A stretch of DNA of 6,274 nt from Bacteroidota bacterium. Its GTDB lineage: Bacteria > Bacteroidota > Bacteroidia > Flavobacteriales_D > Crocinitomicaceae. Numbering within the stretch: position 1 is the stretch's first letter; each line of letters opens with the position of its first letter. Positions 1-6,238 of this stretch are shown here, one piece after another. The notes beneath the pieces were generated by a model, which ran no database searches, had not been told where the DNA came from, and worked only from the letters and a program-made list of their open reading frames with translations. The stretch lies in the NCBI GenBank assembly GCA_016866375.1, contig VGMK01000127.1, forward strand, positions 1 to 6,274, written 5' to 3'. A program made the position numbers and the translations under genes.

Positions 1-1179
1 GATATAGGTAAATTAGCAAGTGAGTGGTTGGCTGAAAAAGAACGCTACTCGTCAAAATCTGCTTTTTTAGATGCTAAAATTGGTAGCTTGAATGCAGGTG
101 GGGTAAATGGCATTGAACCACGCGATGTGATTCTGTATGGCTTCGGTCGCATAGGCCGTCTGGCTGCAAGGGAACTTATAAAGCAAGCTGGGAAGGGGCA
201 ACAATTGAGATTACGAGCTATTGTTACAAGAGGTAATAGCGATAATGATATTACAAAACGAGCGTCTCTTCTGAGAAATGATTCTGTTCACGCTGCTTTT
301 AAGGGTTCTGTCATTGAAAATTTAGATAAGAAAACGTTGATAATTAACGGTCAGATCGTTCAAATGATTGACGCCTCCGTACCCGAAAATATTGACTACA
401 CCAAATTCGGTATTCAAAATGCCCTCTTAATCGATAATACAGGTGTGTTCACTTCAAGGGAAGCGCTTTCTCGTCATTTGATGTCCAAGGGAGTCGCAAA
501 GGTTCTTCTCACTGCGCCTGGGAAAGAAGTGCCAAATATTGTATACGGCATCAATCATGCCACCTTAGATATAGAAAATGAAACAATCTATTCAGCTGCC
601 TCATGCACCACTAACGCCATTACTCCTATTTTGAAGGTAGTAAACGATAATTTAGGAATAGTGAAAGGCCATATTGAAACCGTTCATGCGTATACCAATG
701 ACCAGAATTTATTGGATAACATGCATAAAAAATCGAGAAGGGGAAGATCTGCTGCCATAAATATGGTCATTACTTCTACAGGTGCAGGAAGCGCAGTAAC
801 CAAAGTAATTCCCGAACTTAAAGATAAACTTACAGCAAATGCCGTAAGGGTGCCAACACCTAATGGCTCGTTGGCCATATTGAGCTTGGAATTAAATAAA
901 TTTACATCTATTGAGGATATTAATTCGATAATTAAAAATGCAGCTTTAAATGGTGATTTGGTGAATCAAATTTTTTATTCTTTTGACCCTGAACTCGTTT
1001 CAAGTGATATTATCGGAAATACCTGTTGTTCGGTATTTGACTCAAATGCAACCATCGTTTCAAAGGACGGTAAAAACGTTGTTTTATATGCGTGGTACGA
1101 CAATGAGTTTGGGTACACAAAACAGGTTATTCGTCTCGCCAAATACATTTCAAAGGTTCGGCGAGCAATCTACTATTAA
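1..1179 (+). CDS. gap: Glyceraldehyde-3-phosphate dehydrogenase, long form (5' end missing)
   Basis: This enzyme interconverts glyceraldehyde-3-phosphate and 1,3-bisphosphoglycerate in the cytoplasm, using NAD(P), in glycolysis or gluconeogenesis. The frame is open from base 1 to TAA at 1177-1179 (392 codons). The first in-window start-like codon is a TTG at 28, inside recognisable protein, so the true start lies upstream. Visible motifs are the Rossmann loop GFGRIGRL (from about codon 47), the active-site motif ASCTTN with the catalytic Cys codon at 604-606, the HAYTNDQ motif with the catalytic His codon at 685-687, and WYDNEFGY near the C-terminus. At least 40 residues precede the Rossmann fold. 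Classical GAPDH starts almost at that loop, so this is the roughly 480-residue form known from Bacteroidota. The second beta strand reads RAIVTRGN, without the acidic residue typical of NAD-specific enzymes. Identity is certain; cofactor and direction of use are inference. Confidence 0.96.
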   Translation, partial: DIGKLASEWLAEKERYSSKSAFLDAKIGSLNAGGVNGIEPRDVILYGFGRIGRLAARELIKQAGKGQQLRLRAIVTRGNSDNDITKRASLLRNDSVHAAFKGSVIENLDKKTLIINGQIVQMIDASVPENIDYTKFGIQNALLIDNTGVFTSREALSRHLMSKGVAKVLLTAPGKEVPNIVYGINHATLDIENETIYSAASCTTNAITPILKVVNDNLGIVKGHIETVHAYTNDQNLLDNMHKKSRRGRSAAINMVITSTGAGSAVTKVIPELKDKLTANAVRVPTPNGSLAILSLELNKFTSIEDINSIIKNAALNGDLVNQIFYSFDPELVSSDIIGNTCCSVFDSNATIVSKDGKNVVLYAWYDNEFGYTKQVIRLAKYISKVRRAIYY

Positions 1180-1188
1180 ATAAGTGGG

Positions 1189-1207
1189 GGCTAAAAAGCC
1201 ATTTTTG
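1189..1207 (+). terminator. Weak terminator-like hairpin after gap
   Basis: GGCT (1189-1192), an AAAA loop and AGCC (1197-1200) form a 4-bp stem followed by ATTTTTG. It starts 10 bases after the gap stop codon and precedes cmk. The stem is short, so termination may be partial or absent and read-through into cmk is possible. Confidence 0.3.
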
Positions 1208-1215
1208 TATATTTG
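1208..1215 (+). promoter_or_regulatory. -7-like promoter box (TAnnTTTG) of cmk
   Basis: TATATTTG matches the Bacteroidota -7 consensus TAnnTTTG exactly. It ends four bases before the cmk ATG, so transcription would begin at or next to the start codon. No TTTG -33 element is present at the usual distance; the bases there are G-rich. The match could therefore be chance in AT-rich DNA. Confidence 0.4.
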
Positions 1216-1219
1216 AATT

Positions 1220-1912
1220 ATGTCAGGAATAATTATAGCCATCGACGGCTTCTCCGCTTGTGGAAAAAGTACCTTGGCGAAGCAGGTTGCGTCACATTTT
1301 GGTTATTTATTCATCGATTCCGGAGCGATGTATCGTGCAATTACCTTATATGCCCTGCAAGAGGGTTTGATTGTTGGTGGAAATTTAGATCAAGCGGCAT
1401 TAATTCAACACTTACCACGGGTTAGTTTAGAGTTTAAGAACATTCGAGGGCAACAAAGAATATACTTGAATGGACAGGATGTGGAAGACGAAATCCGTAA
1501 GGGGGAAGTTCTAAATTATGTATCCCCGGTTGCTACCATTAGGGAAGTGCGAGAAAAACTGGTGAAAGAGCAAAGGGCAATGGCCAGACAGGGAGCTATC
1601 GTCATGGATGGAAGAGATATCGGTACAGTTGTATTTCCCGAGGCGGAACTTAAGATTTATGTGACAGCGAGTTTGGAGGTCAGAACCCAAAGAAGATTTG
1701 ACGAACTCTCAAAGAAAGGCGTGTACATGGATAAGAACGAAATTTCAAAAAACTTGCGTGAACGTGATCGAATTGATACTTCACGATTAGAGAGCCCGCT
1801 AAAAAAGGCAGATGATGCAATCGTTTTGGACAACACGAATTTGACTAAAGAACAACAATTACAATGGATAATTCCTCTTGTTGACTTGGCACTTAGTAAA
1901 AGTCTTTCCTGA
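1220..1912 (+). CDS. cmk: Cytidylate kinase
   Basis: Cytoplasmic (d)CMP kinase that transfers phosphate from ATP to CMP or dCMP, feeding CTP and dCTP pools. The 230-residue product has the usual length and all family landmarks. These are the Walker A loop GFSACGKST (residues 10-18), the CMP-binding DSGAMYRA (33-40), DGRDIGTVVFPEAELKIY (130-147), and the C-terminal RDRIDTSR...SPLKKADDA block (182-200). Family members mostly have DTGAMYRA, so Ser34 replaces Thr conservatively. The ATG at 1220 sits directly before the nucleotide-binding strand and needs no extension. No Shine-Dalgarno sequence precedes it, as is usual in Bacteroidota. The gene follows gap by 40 bases on the same strand, with a weak hairpin and a -7-like box between. 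Its last 20 bases overlap the convergent beta-barrel gene. Confidence 0.97.
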   Translation: MSGIIIAIDGFSACGKSTLAKQVASHFGYLFIDSGAMYRAITLYALQEGLIVGGNLDQAALIQHLPRVSLEFKNIRGQQRIYLNGQDVEDEIRKGEVLNYVSPVATIREVREKLVKEQRAMARQGAIVMDGRDIGTVVFPEAELKIYVTASLEVRTQRRFDELSKKGVYMDKNEISKNLRERDRIDTSRLESPLKKADDAIVLDNTNLTKEQQLQWIIPLVDLALSKSLS

Positions 1913-2549
1913 AACCAACAGAAAAGTTAAAGATTAAGGGGCTATACAAGTTTGTGTTCTGTGCCGTAACATTAGAGGGTAAAGCATAAAGTGAGTATGC
2001 ACCCGTTACATCCAAATAAAAAGTTCCCAAAGCCGTTTCAGTGTATTTTAAACCTCCTTGAATCCCGAGCAAAATACTTAAAATACTTCCGGAAGGCTCT
2101 TCACCTTCTATAAGTGAATATTTTGAATCATCGTAGCTGTCATAGTTGCGTTTAACATTACTGTTCATGAGCATAAAGCAACTGCCGCCGTATGCTGAAA
2201 ATCCATTATCGTAACCATTGCCAAGATAATAGCGCGTGCCTCCTTCAATAGTGAGGTGACTCAACGAAGCAACATAGTTCGTTAATACTTGATATGGAAT
2301 AGTGCTTAGATCATTTGCATATAAATATGTGGAGACGCTATCACTTTCGTTCCTTGGGAAATAATAACCTACCCGTGCATACATTGTTAATTCGTTGCTT
2401 CTAGGTAATTCTCCACCAATATGTAATCCGTAAAAATAGGTGGAATTACCGAACCCTTTCATTAGGCCTGTGCCCGCATTCAGTGAAAATTGTGCGCGAA
2501 CGGCTGTGAGAGTCAATAAAAAAATCAGAATAACGGAATATGGCCTCAT
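1893..2549 (-). CDS. Exported protein, probable small outer-membrane beta-barrel
   Basis: The 218-residue product begins with a clear signal peptide: MRP, a hydrophobic stretch at residues 5-17, and a likely cut after VRA (about residue 19), leaving a mature N-terminus QFSLNAG. The rest alternates polar and hydrophobic/aromatic residues in short strands with Gly, for example MYARVGYYF, LTIEGGTRYYLG, GTFYLDVTGAYSLY and FNFSVGFRKDFY. Charged or Asn/Ser-rich stretches that look like loops separate them. The pattern and the aromatic C-terminus fit a Bacteroidota outer-membrane beta-barrel of the small OmpA/OmpW-like size class, but no specific family is recognisable. The ATG at 2549 places the signal peptide at the exact N-terminus. 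The gene is convergent with cmk and overlaps it by 20 bases. It lies about 394 bases downstream of the wbqC-like gene, so it is probably transcribed separately. Function unknown; it could also be a periplasmic or lipid-anchored beta protein. Confidence 0.85.
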   Translation of the reverse strand: MRPYSVILIFLLTLTAVRAQFSLNAGTGLMKGFGNSTYFYGLHIGGELPRSNELTMYARVGYYFPRNESDSVSTYLYANDLSTIPYQVLTNYVASLSHLTIEGGTRYYLGNGYDNGFSAYGGSCFMLMNSNVKRNYDSYDDSKYSLIEGEEPSGSILSILLGIQGGLKYTETALGTFYLDVTGAYSLYALPSNVTAQNTNLYSPLIFNFSVGFRKDFY

Positions 2550-2622
2550 TATATGGTATCTGGTTGAAATGTGCTTTGTCCTGGTAATATAATGTTATAC
2601 TAAACTCAAAACCTACAATAAA

Positions 2623-2630
2623 CAAAGTTA
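2623..2630 (-). promoter_or_regulatory. -7-like box upstream of the beta-barrel gene
   Basis: Read on the minus strand, TAACTTTG matches TAnnTTTG. It lies 73 bases before the ATG at 2549, giving a leader of roughly 70 bases. No TTTG -33 element is at the expected distance (TTAA there), so support is moderate. Confidence 0.35.
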
Positions 2631-2789
2631 CGGTTCTTTTTCAATAAATTAATCCTTTGTTAGCTGTTTTTTATGAGCTTGTAATGAGCCGATTGTCAAA
2701 ACTGCAACATTTAGGCTGAATGCTTTGGATTTTAAGAATGTACGAAGCTGAAGATATTTTTGTCATTAGTCATTTATTTTTTAGTGATC

Positions 2790-2892
2790 TATTTTCGGCA
2801 ACTAGAGGCTCTTCCCCAATCGCTATGCGCTCCGATCATAGCATTATACGCGTATTTCCTTACTTCATTGTTGGAGTCCCCATCCGAAAATA
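2790..2892. repeat. Nested inverted repeats (possible structured RNA or element remnant)
   Basis: A perfect 9-bp inverted repeat, TATTTTCGG (2790-2798) and CCGAAAATA (2884-2892), encloses 85 bases. Inside are a 6-bp stem GCTATG/CATAGC (2822-2827 and 2837-2842, 9-base loop) and the 10-bp palindrome ATACGCGTAT (2846-2855). The pentamer GGCTC occurs inside and again just outside the right arm. Repeats of this size can occur by chance, but the nesting in a gene-free stretch is notable. No T-tract follows, so it is not an obvious terminator. Confidence 0.35.
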
Positions 2893-2930
2893 TGCGTTAT
2901 CAGGCTCCTAATTACCTATTTTTTAAAGTA

Positions 2931-2960
2931 CAAAGCTACACCATTAAAAATATGAGCAAA
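2931..2960 (-). promoter_or_regulatory. Bacteroidota-type promoter (-33 TTTG, -7 TAGCTTTG), leftward
   Basis: On the minus strand, TTTG at 2960-2957 is followed after 18 bases by TAGCTTTG at 2938-2931. This is close to the Bacteroidota consensus (TTTG, about 19 bases, TAnnTTTG). The -33 element lies inside the last codons of the wbqC-like gene. Transcription would start near 2926 and run through the inverted-repeat block towards the beta-barrel gene. It is either a distal promoter of that gene with a leader near 380 bases, or the promoter of a small RNA. Confidence 0.45.
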
Positions 2961-3540
2961 CCAATCTTTTTCTTGCCATGGGTCCCTCATTAAAGAGTAA
3001 ATCAATGATGGATAGATTTGAAACAAATTCATTTGAAAAGCCGATTACTTGCTGATAAACGAAACCAATATTTATGTCTCTTGCTAAGAAATTCTTGGAT
3101 AGATTATTCTCATTGTTGAATACGAAATCAGAAGTTTCAGTCAAGTTTATTCTGATATCAAGACTATGAAATAGGAAATGAAGTAAATCTGTATTTTTAT
3201 CAATTAAATATTGGTGATTCTTATTAATAATTGAGTTGAGTTCGTGGAAGTAGTCGTCAAAATAAGGGGAGGATGCGTAAGCCGTTCTTATTGCTCTGGA
3301 GTGAAGTGTTGGCCAATTCGTAGAACAATCAATTTTGATTTCCTTGGTTTTTAGCTTTTTTCCTTTTCCATGAACAACAGGAATACTCAATTGCTGAATG
3401 CCATTAGAGGTTAATATCTCACATCGGTTGCGAAAGGTTTGTTTCACGTAGCTTTCGTTTACCTCCAGATAATGTTTAGAACTTAAAAATTCCTGAAAAT
3501 ATGCGATGGAAGGAAGGTAAGCTGTAGGAAGTGGATGCAA
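2944..3540 (-). CDS. WbqC-like family protein
   Basis: The 198-residue product, counted from the TTG at 3540, resembles the WbqC-like family (Pfam PF08889). It shows LPTAYLPSIAYFQEF at the N-terminus (residues 5-19), NRCEIL followed by QLSIPV (38-55), NWPTLHSRAIRTAY...SPYF (76-94) and LSIIDLLFNEGP near the C-terminus (176-187). The biochemical role is unsettled; founding members lie in O-antigen/glycan clusters. No ATG occurs in frame before residue 188 of this numbering. The TTG at 3540 lies one base after the lepB stop codon and puts the conserved LPTAYLP motif near the N-terminus, as in relatives. A TTG at 3549 is a close alternative, and one at 3609 would add 23 unconserved residues inside lepB. 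It is the last gene of a dapB-lepB-wbqC unit. The product is soluble, with no signal peptide. Family assignment is firm; the start is a choice. Confidence 0.88.
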   Translation of the reverse strand: MHPLPTAYLPSIAYFQEFLSSKHYLEVNESYVKQTFRNRCEILTSNGIQQLSIPVVHGKGKKLKTKEIKIDCSTNWPTLHSRAIRTAYASSPYFDDYFHELNSIINKNHQYLIDKNTDLLHFLFHSLDIRINLTETSDFVFNNENNLSKNFLARDINIGFVYQQVIGFSNEFVSNLSIIDLLFNEGPMARKRLVCSYF

Positions 3541-3541
3541 T

Positions 3542-5479
3542 TTATTCAATAAGTTTGAAAATTCTATCCCAACGCACTCCTTTGTACGGACTTTTTGAGA
3601 ACCAGACAAGAGATGCTCTACCTACGATATGATCTTCCGGTACAAAACCCCAAAAACGTGAGTCAGCGGAACCGTAGCGATTATCTCCCATCATCCAATA
3701 ATAGTCCATTTCAACTGTGTAGGTATTTGTTTTTTTTCCATCAATGTAATAACCGTCTTTTCTTTCTTCCAATGTATGCCCCTCATACGCTGTGATAATT
3801 CTGCGGTAATATGGAATTGTTTTCTGATTAAGTTTAACTACTTGACCTTCAAATGGTATTTGAATACGCTCAAAATGTGTGGTTGCATTGACAATATTTA
3901 AATCTTTCGGGAAAAAATCTAAATTTTTGATACGTTGGTAGTCCGTTAATTTAGCTTTGTCGAATTTCTCATCAAGCACTTTTGTCATTCTATTTTTCAA
4001 ACCGGGGAAATCTTCCACTAAACGTTGTTTTTCGGTTTCGGTGAGATTTAAAACATATTCTGTTACGGGGATACTTTCTTGATTTGATCCGAGTTCCATG
4101 TAATTCCTAACTTCAATATCCGTTCGAGTATGTCCTTGTTCATCGTTTTCTAAGCCATAGGTCGCTTGTAAATCTGCTGAAGAAGGTAACATAAAGTTAT
4201 CACCCATTATTTTTACACTGTATTTGAATGTTTGAAATTCAAAAATTTCCGAAGGCTTATCGTTAATATACAATACTGCATCTTTAATTTCCATGTAATC
4301 TCCGGGCAATGCCACACAGCGTTTAATGTAGTTTTCTCTTTTGTCGACAGGACGGTAAATCAACCCATAATGCTCAATTAATTTATTCTCCATGCCGTCC
4401 CAAGCTACCTTGTCTTCTGCTAAACTTTTTCTTGCCGTTGCTGTCCAAGTTGGGTATTCTTTAATAAATCGAGAGGCATATTTTTTTAACAACGAATCTC
4501 TGGCGTTCATTGTATAATATTGAGCAACATAACCGGGGTTAGATTTTTCAAGTTGAGACTTTATGGTGTAAATTTCGTTTTCGAACTGATCTATAAAAAG
4601 ACGTTTGGCCTCATTGATAACAATTCCGTGGTAATCATGTCCCATTAGTCCATTAGGCATTCTGGGATCAAAAACGGCGGTGTCTCCTGAGGGATAATTA
4701 AATACTACTACATCGTTTCGTTCAATGTCACCAAATCCAGGCAATCGAAAATAACTTCCTTTTTCGAAGGTTGTGTACGACGGAATATTGATGAATGGTA
4801 CGTTATTGTGAACGAGTGGGTGAGATAATGGTGTTACCGGAACTTTAGGGCCATATGCCAATTTATTTACAAACAAGAAGTCCCCAACTAATAATGTTTT
4901 TTCCATTGAACCTGTGGGAATTTGAAAAGGCTCAAAAACATAGGTTCTGATTATTCCTGCGGCAATTAAAGCAAATAATATAGAATCGCCCCATTCTTTC
5001 ACACGAGACTTTACACCAGGTTTATCCCTTGAAAATAAATCAAGGACGGTAGTGATCAGGTGACCTATAACGGGAACACATAAAAATAAAACGACATGGT
5101 CTCCCCATTTTCGGTCCTCCACTTCTTTGGTGTTTGCCCAATTTGTCTCTTTTCCATACGCTGTGTTTTCCCTTACAATTTTCCAAAACAAATAATAAGG
5201 AAAGATCATTCCTTGTAAAGTATCTACAAGAGAGTATTTTCCGAACCTACGAATTAAAGTGACGTTTGCTACCATCATCATTATGAGGTGAACTCCAGGA
5301 AAAATCAGTAGTAAACTCCAATAAGGTTTTCCAAGTGTAAATTTATACAGCACAAAATAATTATAGCCTGGAACCAGTGCCTCCCATTTTTCTCTCCCTG
5401 CTAGTGGGAAAATTTTCCACCATTGCGAAAGGTAGGGATTAGCGAATAGGATGAATAAGTAAAAATAAATGAAGGGCAT
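3542..5479 (-). CDS. lepB: Signal peptidase I, enlarged Bacteroidota type
   Basis: Inner-membrane serine/lysine protease that removes signal peptides from exported proteins. The product has 645 residues; E. coli LepB has 324. The N-terminus has hydrophobic segments at about 1-14, 53-76 and 128-148, then the usual membrane anchor at 165-182. This is a multi-pass N-terminal region of the DUF5684 kind seen in Bacteroidota signal peptidases. The catalytic box FQIPTGSMEKTLLVGDFLFV carries the nucleophile Ser191. The general base is Lys386 in YIKRCVALPGD. The last box is MMGDNRYGSADSRFWG (597-611). Ser and Lys are 195 residues apart (55 in E. coli) because of a charged, helical-looking insertion at about 280-380. 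A second insertion, about 408-560, precedes the last box. All catalytic residues are present, so it should be active. The ATG at 5479 lies two bases after the dapB stop, and the stop codon abuts the wbqC-like gene, suggesting one transcript. Confidence 0.95.
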   Translation of the reverse strand: MPFIYFYLFILFANPYLSQWWKIFPLAGREKWEALVPGYNYFVLYKFTLGKPYWSLLLIFPGVHLIMMMVANVTLIRRFGKYSLVDTLQGMIFPYYLFWKIVRENTAYGKETNWANTKEVEDRKWGDHVVLFLCVPVIGHLITTVLDLFSRDKPGVKSRVKEWGDSILFALIAAGIIRTYVFEPFQIPTGSMEKTLLVGDFLFVNKLAYGPKVPVTPLSHPLVHNNVPFINIPSYTTFEKGSYFRLPGFGDIERNDVVVFNYPSGDTAVFDPRMPNGLMGHDYHGIVINEAKRLFIDQFENEIYTIKSQLEKSNPGYVAQYYTMNARDSLLKKYASRFIKEYPTWTATARKSLAEDKVAWDGMENKLIEHYGLIYRPVDKRENYIKRCVALPGDYMEIKDAVLYINDKPSEIFEFQTFKYSVKIMGDNFMLPSSADLQATYGLENDEQGHTRTDIEVRNYMELGSNQESIPVTEYVLNLTETEKQRLVEDFPGLKNRMTKVLDEKFDKAKLTDYQRIKNLDFFPKDLNIVNATTHFERIQIPFEGQVVKLNQKTIPYYRRIITAYEGHTLEERKDGYYIDGKKTNTYTVEMDYYWMMGDNRYGSADSRFWGFVPEDHIVGRASLVWFSKSPYKGVRWDRIFKLIE

Positions 5480-5481
5480 AA

Positions 5482-6204
5482 CTATAAATTTAATACATCT
5501 GACATGGTAAATATACCTTTTTTATCTCTCAAGAACTCAGCTGCAATTACTGCTCCGAGGGCGAAACCTTTTCTATTTTTCGCTTCGTGTTTTAATTCGA
5601 TAGAATCAATGACGGATTCATATTTCACAAGGTGCGTTCCCGGAACTTCAGGCAATCGAGTGGCTGTTACAGGAATGGTTTGGCTTTCTGATGATTCGTT
5701 GCTTGTGAGTTCCCATTGTGAATATGCATTTAGTTCCTTTACGAGCCCTTCAGCAAGTGTGACGGCAGTTCCGCTTGGGGCATCTAATTTTTGAAGGTGA
5801 TGAATTTCTTCTACGGATACCTTGTAGTCAGGCTGTTTATTCATCAGGCGGGCCAAGACCTCGTTCAATTTAAAAAAAATATTAACACCCACGCTAAAGT
5901 TCGATGTATACAACATACTGCCATTGTGCTGCTTAATAAATTCCTTAAGTGTTGGAAGTTGCTCCAGCCAAGCAGTTGTACCCACCACTACCGGAATCTC
6001 TGTCTCAACACACTTTCGAATGTGCATTGATGCCAAATTAGGTTGGGTAAATTCGATGGCTACATCTGCCCGAGATTCCTTCAGTTTTTCGTTTGTCAAA
6101 GGATTAATTGAATTGAATTTAGCGCAGATTTGATGCTCTCTTTCTTCGGCAATAATTTCAATTGCTTTACCCATCTTTCCATATCCGATTAACGCTATGT
6201 TCAT
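5482..6204 (-). CDS. dapB: 4-hydroxy-tetrahydrodipicolinate reductase
   Basis: Cytoplasmic NAD(P)H-dependent reductase of the diaminopimelate/lysine pathway, supplying lysine and the peptidoglycan cross-linking amino acid. The 240-residue product is shorter than E. coli DapB (273), as is usual for Bacteroidota. It shows the nucleotide-binding GYGKMG (residues 7-12), VAIEFTQP (48-55), GTT (75-77), SNFSVGVNIFFKL (101-113), and the catalytic HHLQKLDAPSGTA (135-147). His135 and Lys139 match the E. coli His159/Lys163 pair. GTHLVKYES and the NRKGFALGAV segment follow. GTT is followed by Ala where relatives usually have Gly. The ATG at 6204 starts right at the Rossmann strand; the frame stays open to a TTG at 6249, but those 15 extra residues are unlike the family. 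The gene is first of a dapB-lepB-wbqC unit, with a -7-like box just upstream. Confidence 0.96.
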   Translation of the reverse strand: MNIALIGYGKMGKAIEIIAEEREHQICAKFNSINPLTNEKLKESRADVAIEFTQPNLASMHIRKCVETEIPVVVGTTAWLEQLPTLKEFIKQHNGSMLYTSNFSVGVNIFFKLNEVLARLMNKQPDYKVSVEEIHHLQKLDAPSGTAVTLAEGLVKELNAYSQWELTSNESSESQTIPVTATRLPEVPGTHLVKYESVIDSIELKHEAKNRKGFALGAVIAAEFLRDKKGIFTMSDVLNL

Positions 6205-6208
6205 TTGG

Positions 6209-6238
6209 TAAAGATAGCGAATATTACCTGAATTGAAA
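6209..6238 (-). promoter_or_regulatory. Probable dapB promoter
   Basis: On the minus strand, TATCTTTA (6216-6209) differs from TAnnTTTG only at the last base. Eighteen bases upstream is TTTC, one base off the -33 TTTG. The box ends four bases before the dapB ATG, so the mRNA would have almost no leader. The -33 part lies inside the end of the preceding gene. Confidence 0.45.

Larger units (their letters stand above)
2550..2943. other. Intergenic region without a convincing gene
   Basis: This is 394 bases between two minus-strand genes. It holds a left-pointing promoter at its right end (2931-2960, partly inside the neighbouring gene), a block of nested inverted repeats at 2790-2892, and a -7-like box at 2623-2630. 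The rest (about 2631-2785) is AT-rich with nothing recognisable. Short open frames exist on both strands, but none has a family-like motif or a supported start. I see no tRNA fold and no strong terminator with a T-tract. Confidence 0.6.

Noticed and set aside
684..878. Minus-strand open frame of 64 codons inside gap
   Set aside because: It is antisense to the most conserved GAPDH region, starts within the catalytic-site codons, and has no independent coding evidence.
2822..2842. Hairpin GCTATG/CATAGC as a transcription terminator for the wbqC-like gene
   Set aside because: No T-tract follows the stem on either strand, and it lies about 100 bases beyond the stop codon. It is kept only as part of the repeat block.
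2550..2943. A tRNA or CRISPR array in the intergenic region
   Set aside because: No cloverleaf-compatible arms or T-loop consensus were found, and there are no regularly spaced direct repeats.
2720..2993. Two overlapping plus-strand open frames of 63 and 77 codons
   Set aside because: They overlap each other in different frames, one runs into the wbqC-like gene on the opposite strand, and neither shows a known motif, signal peptide or supported start.
3541..3609. N-terminal extension of the wbqC-like protein from a TTG at 3609
   Set aside because: The 23 added residues lie within the lepB coding sequence in another frame and show no conserved WbqC features.
5504..6133. Several plus-strand open frames antisense to dapB
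   Set aside because: They mirror a strongly supported dapB frame and contain no recognisable domains.
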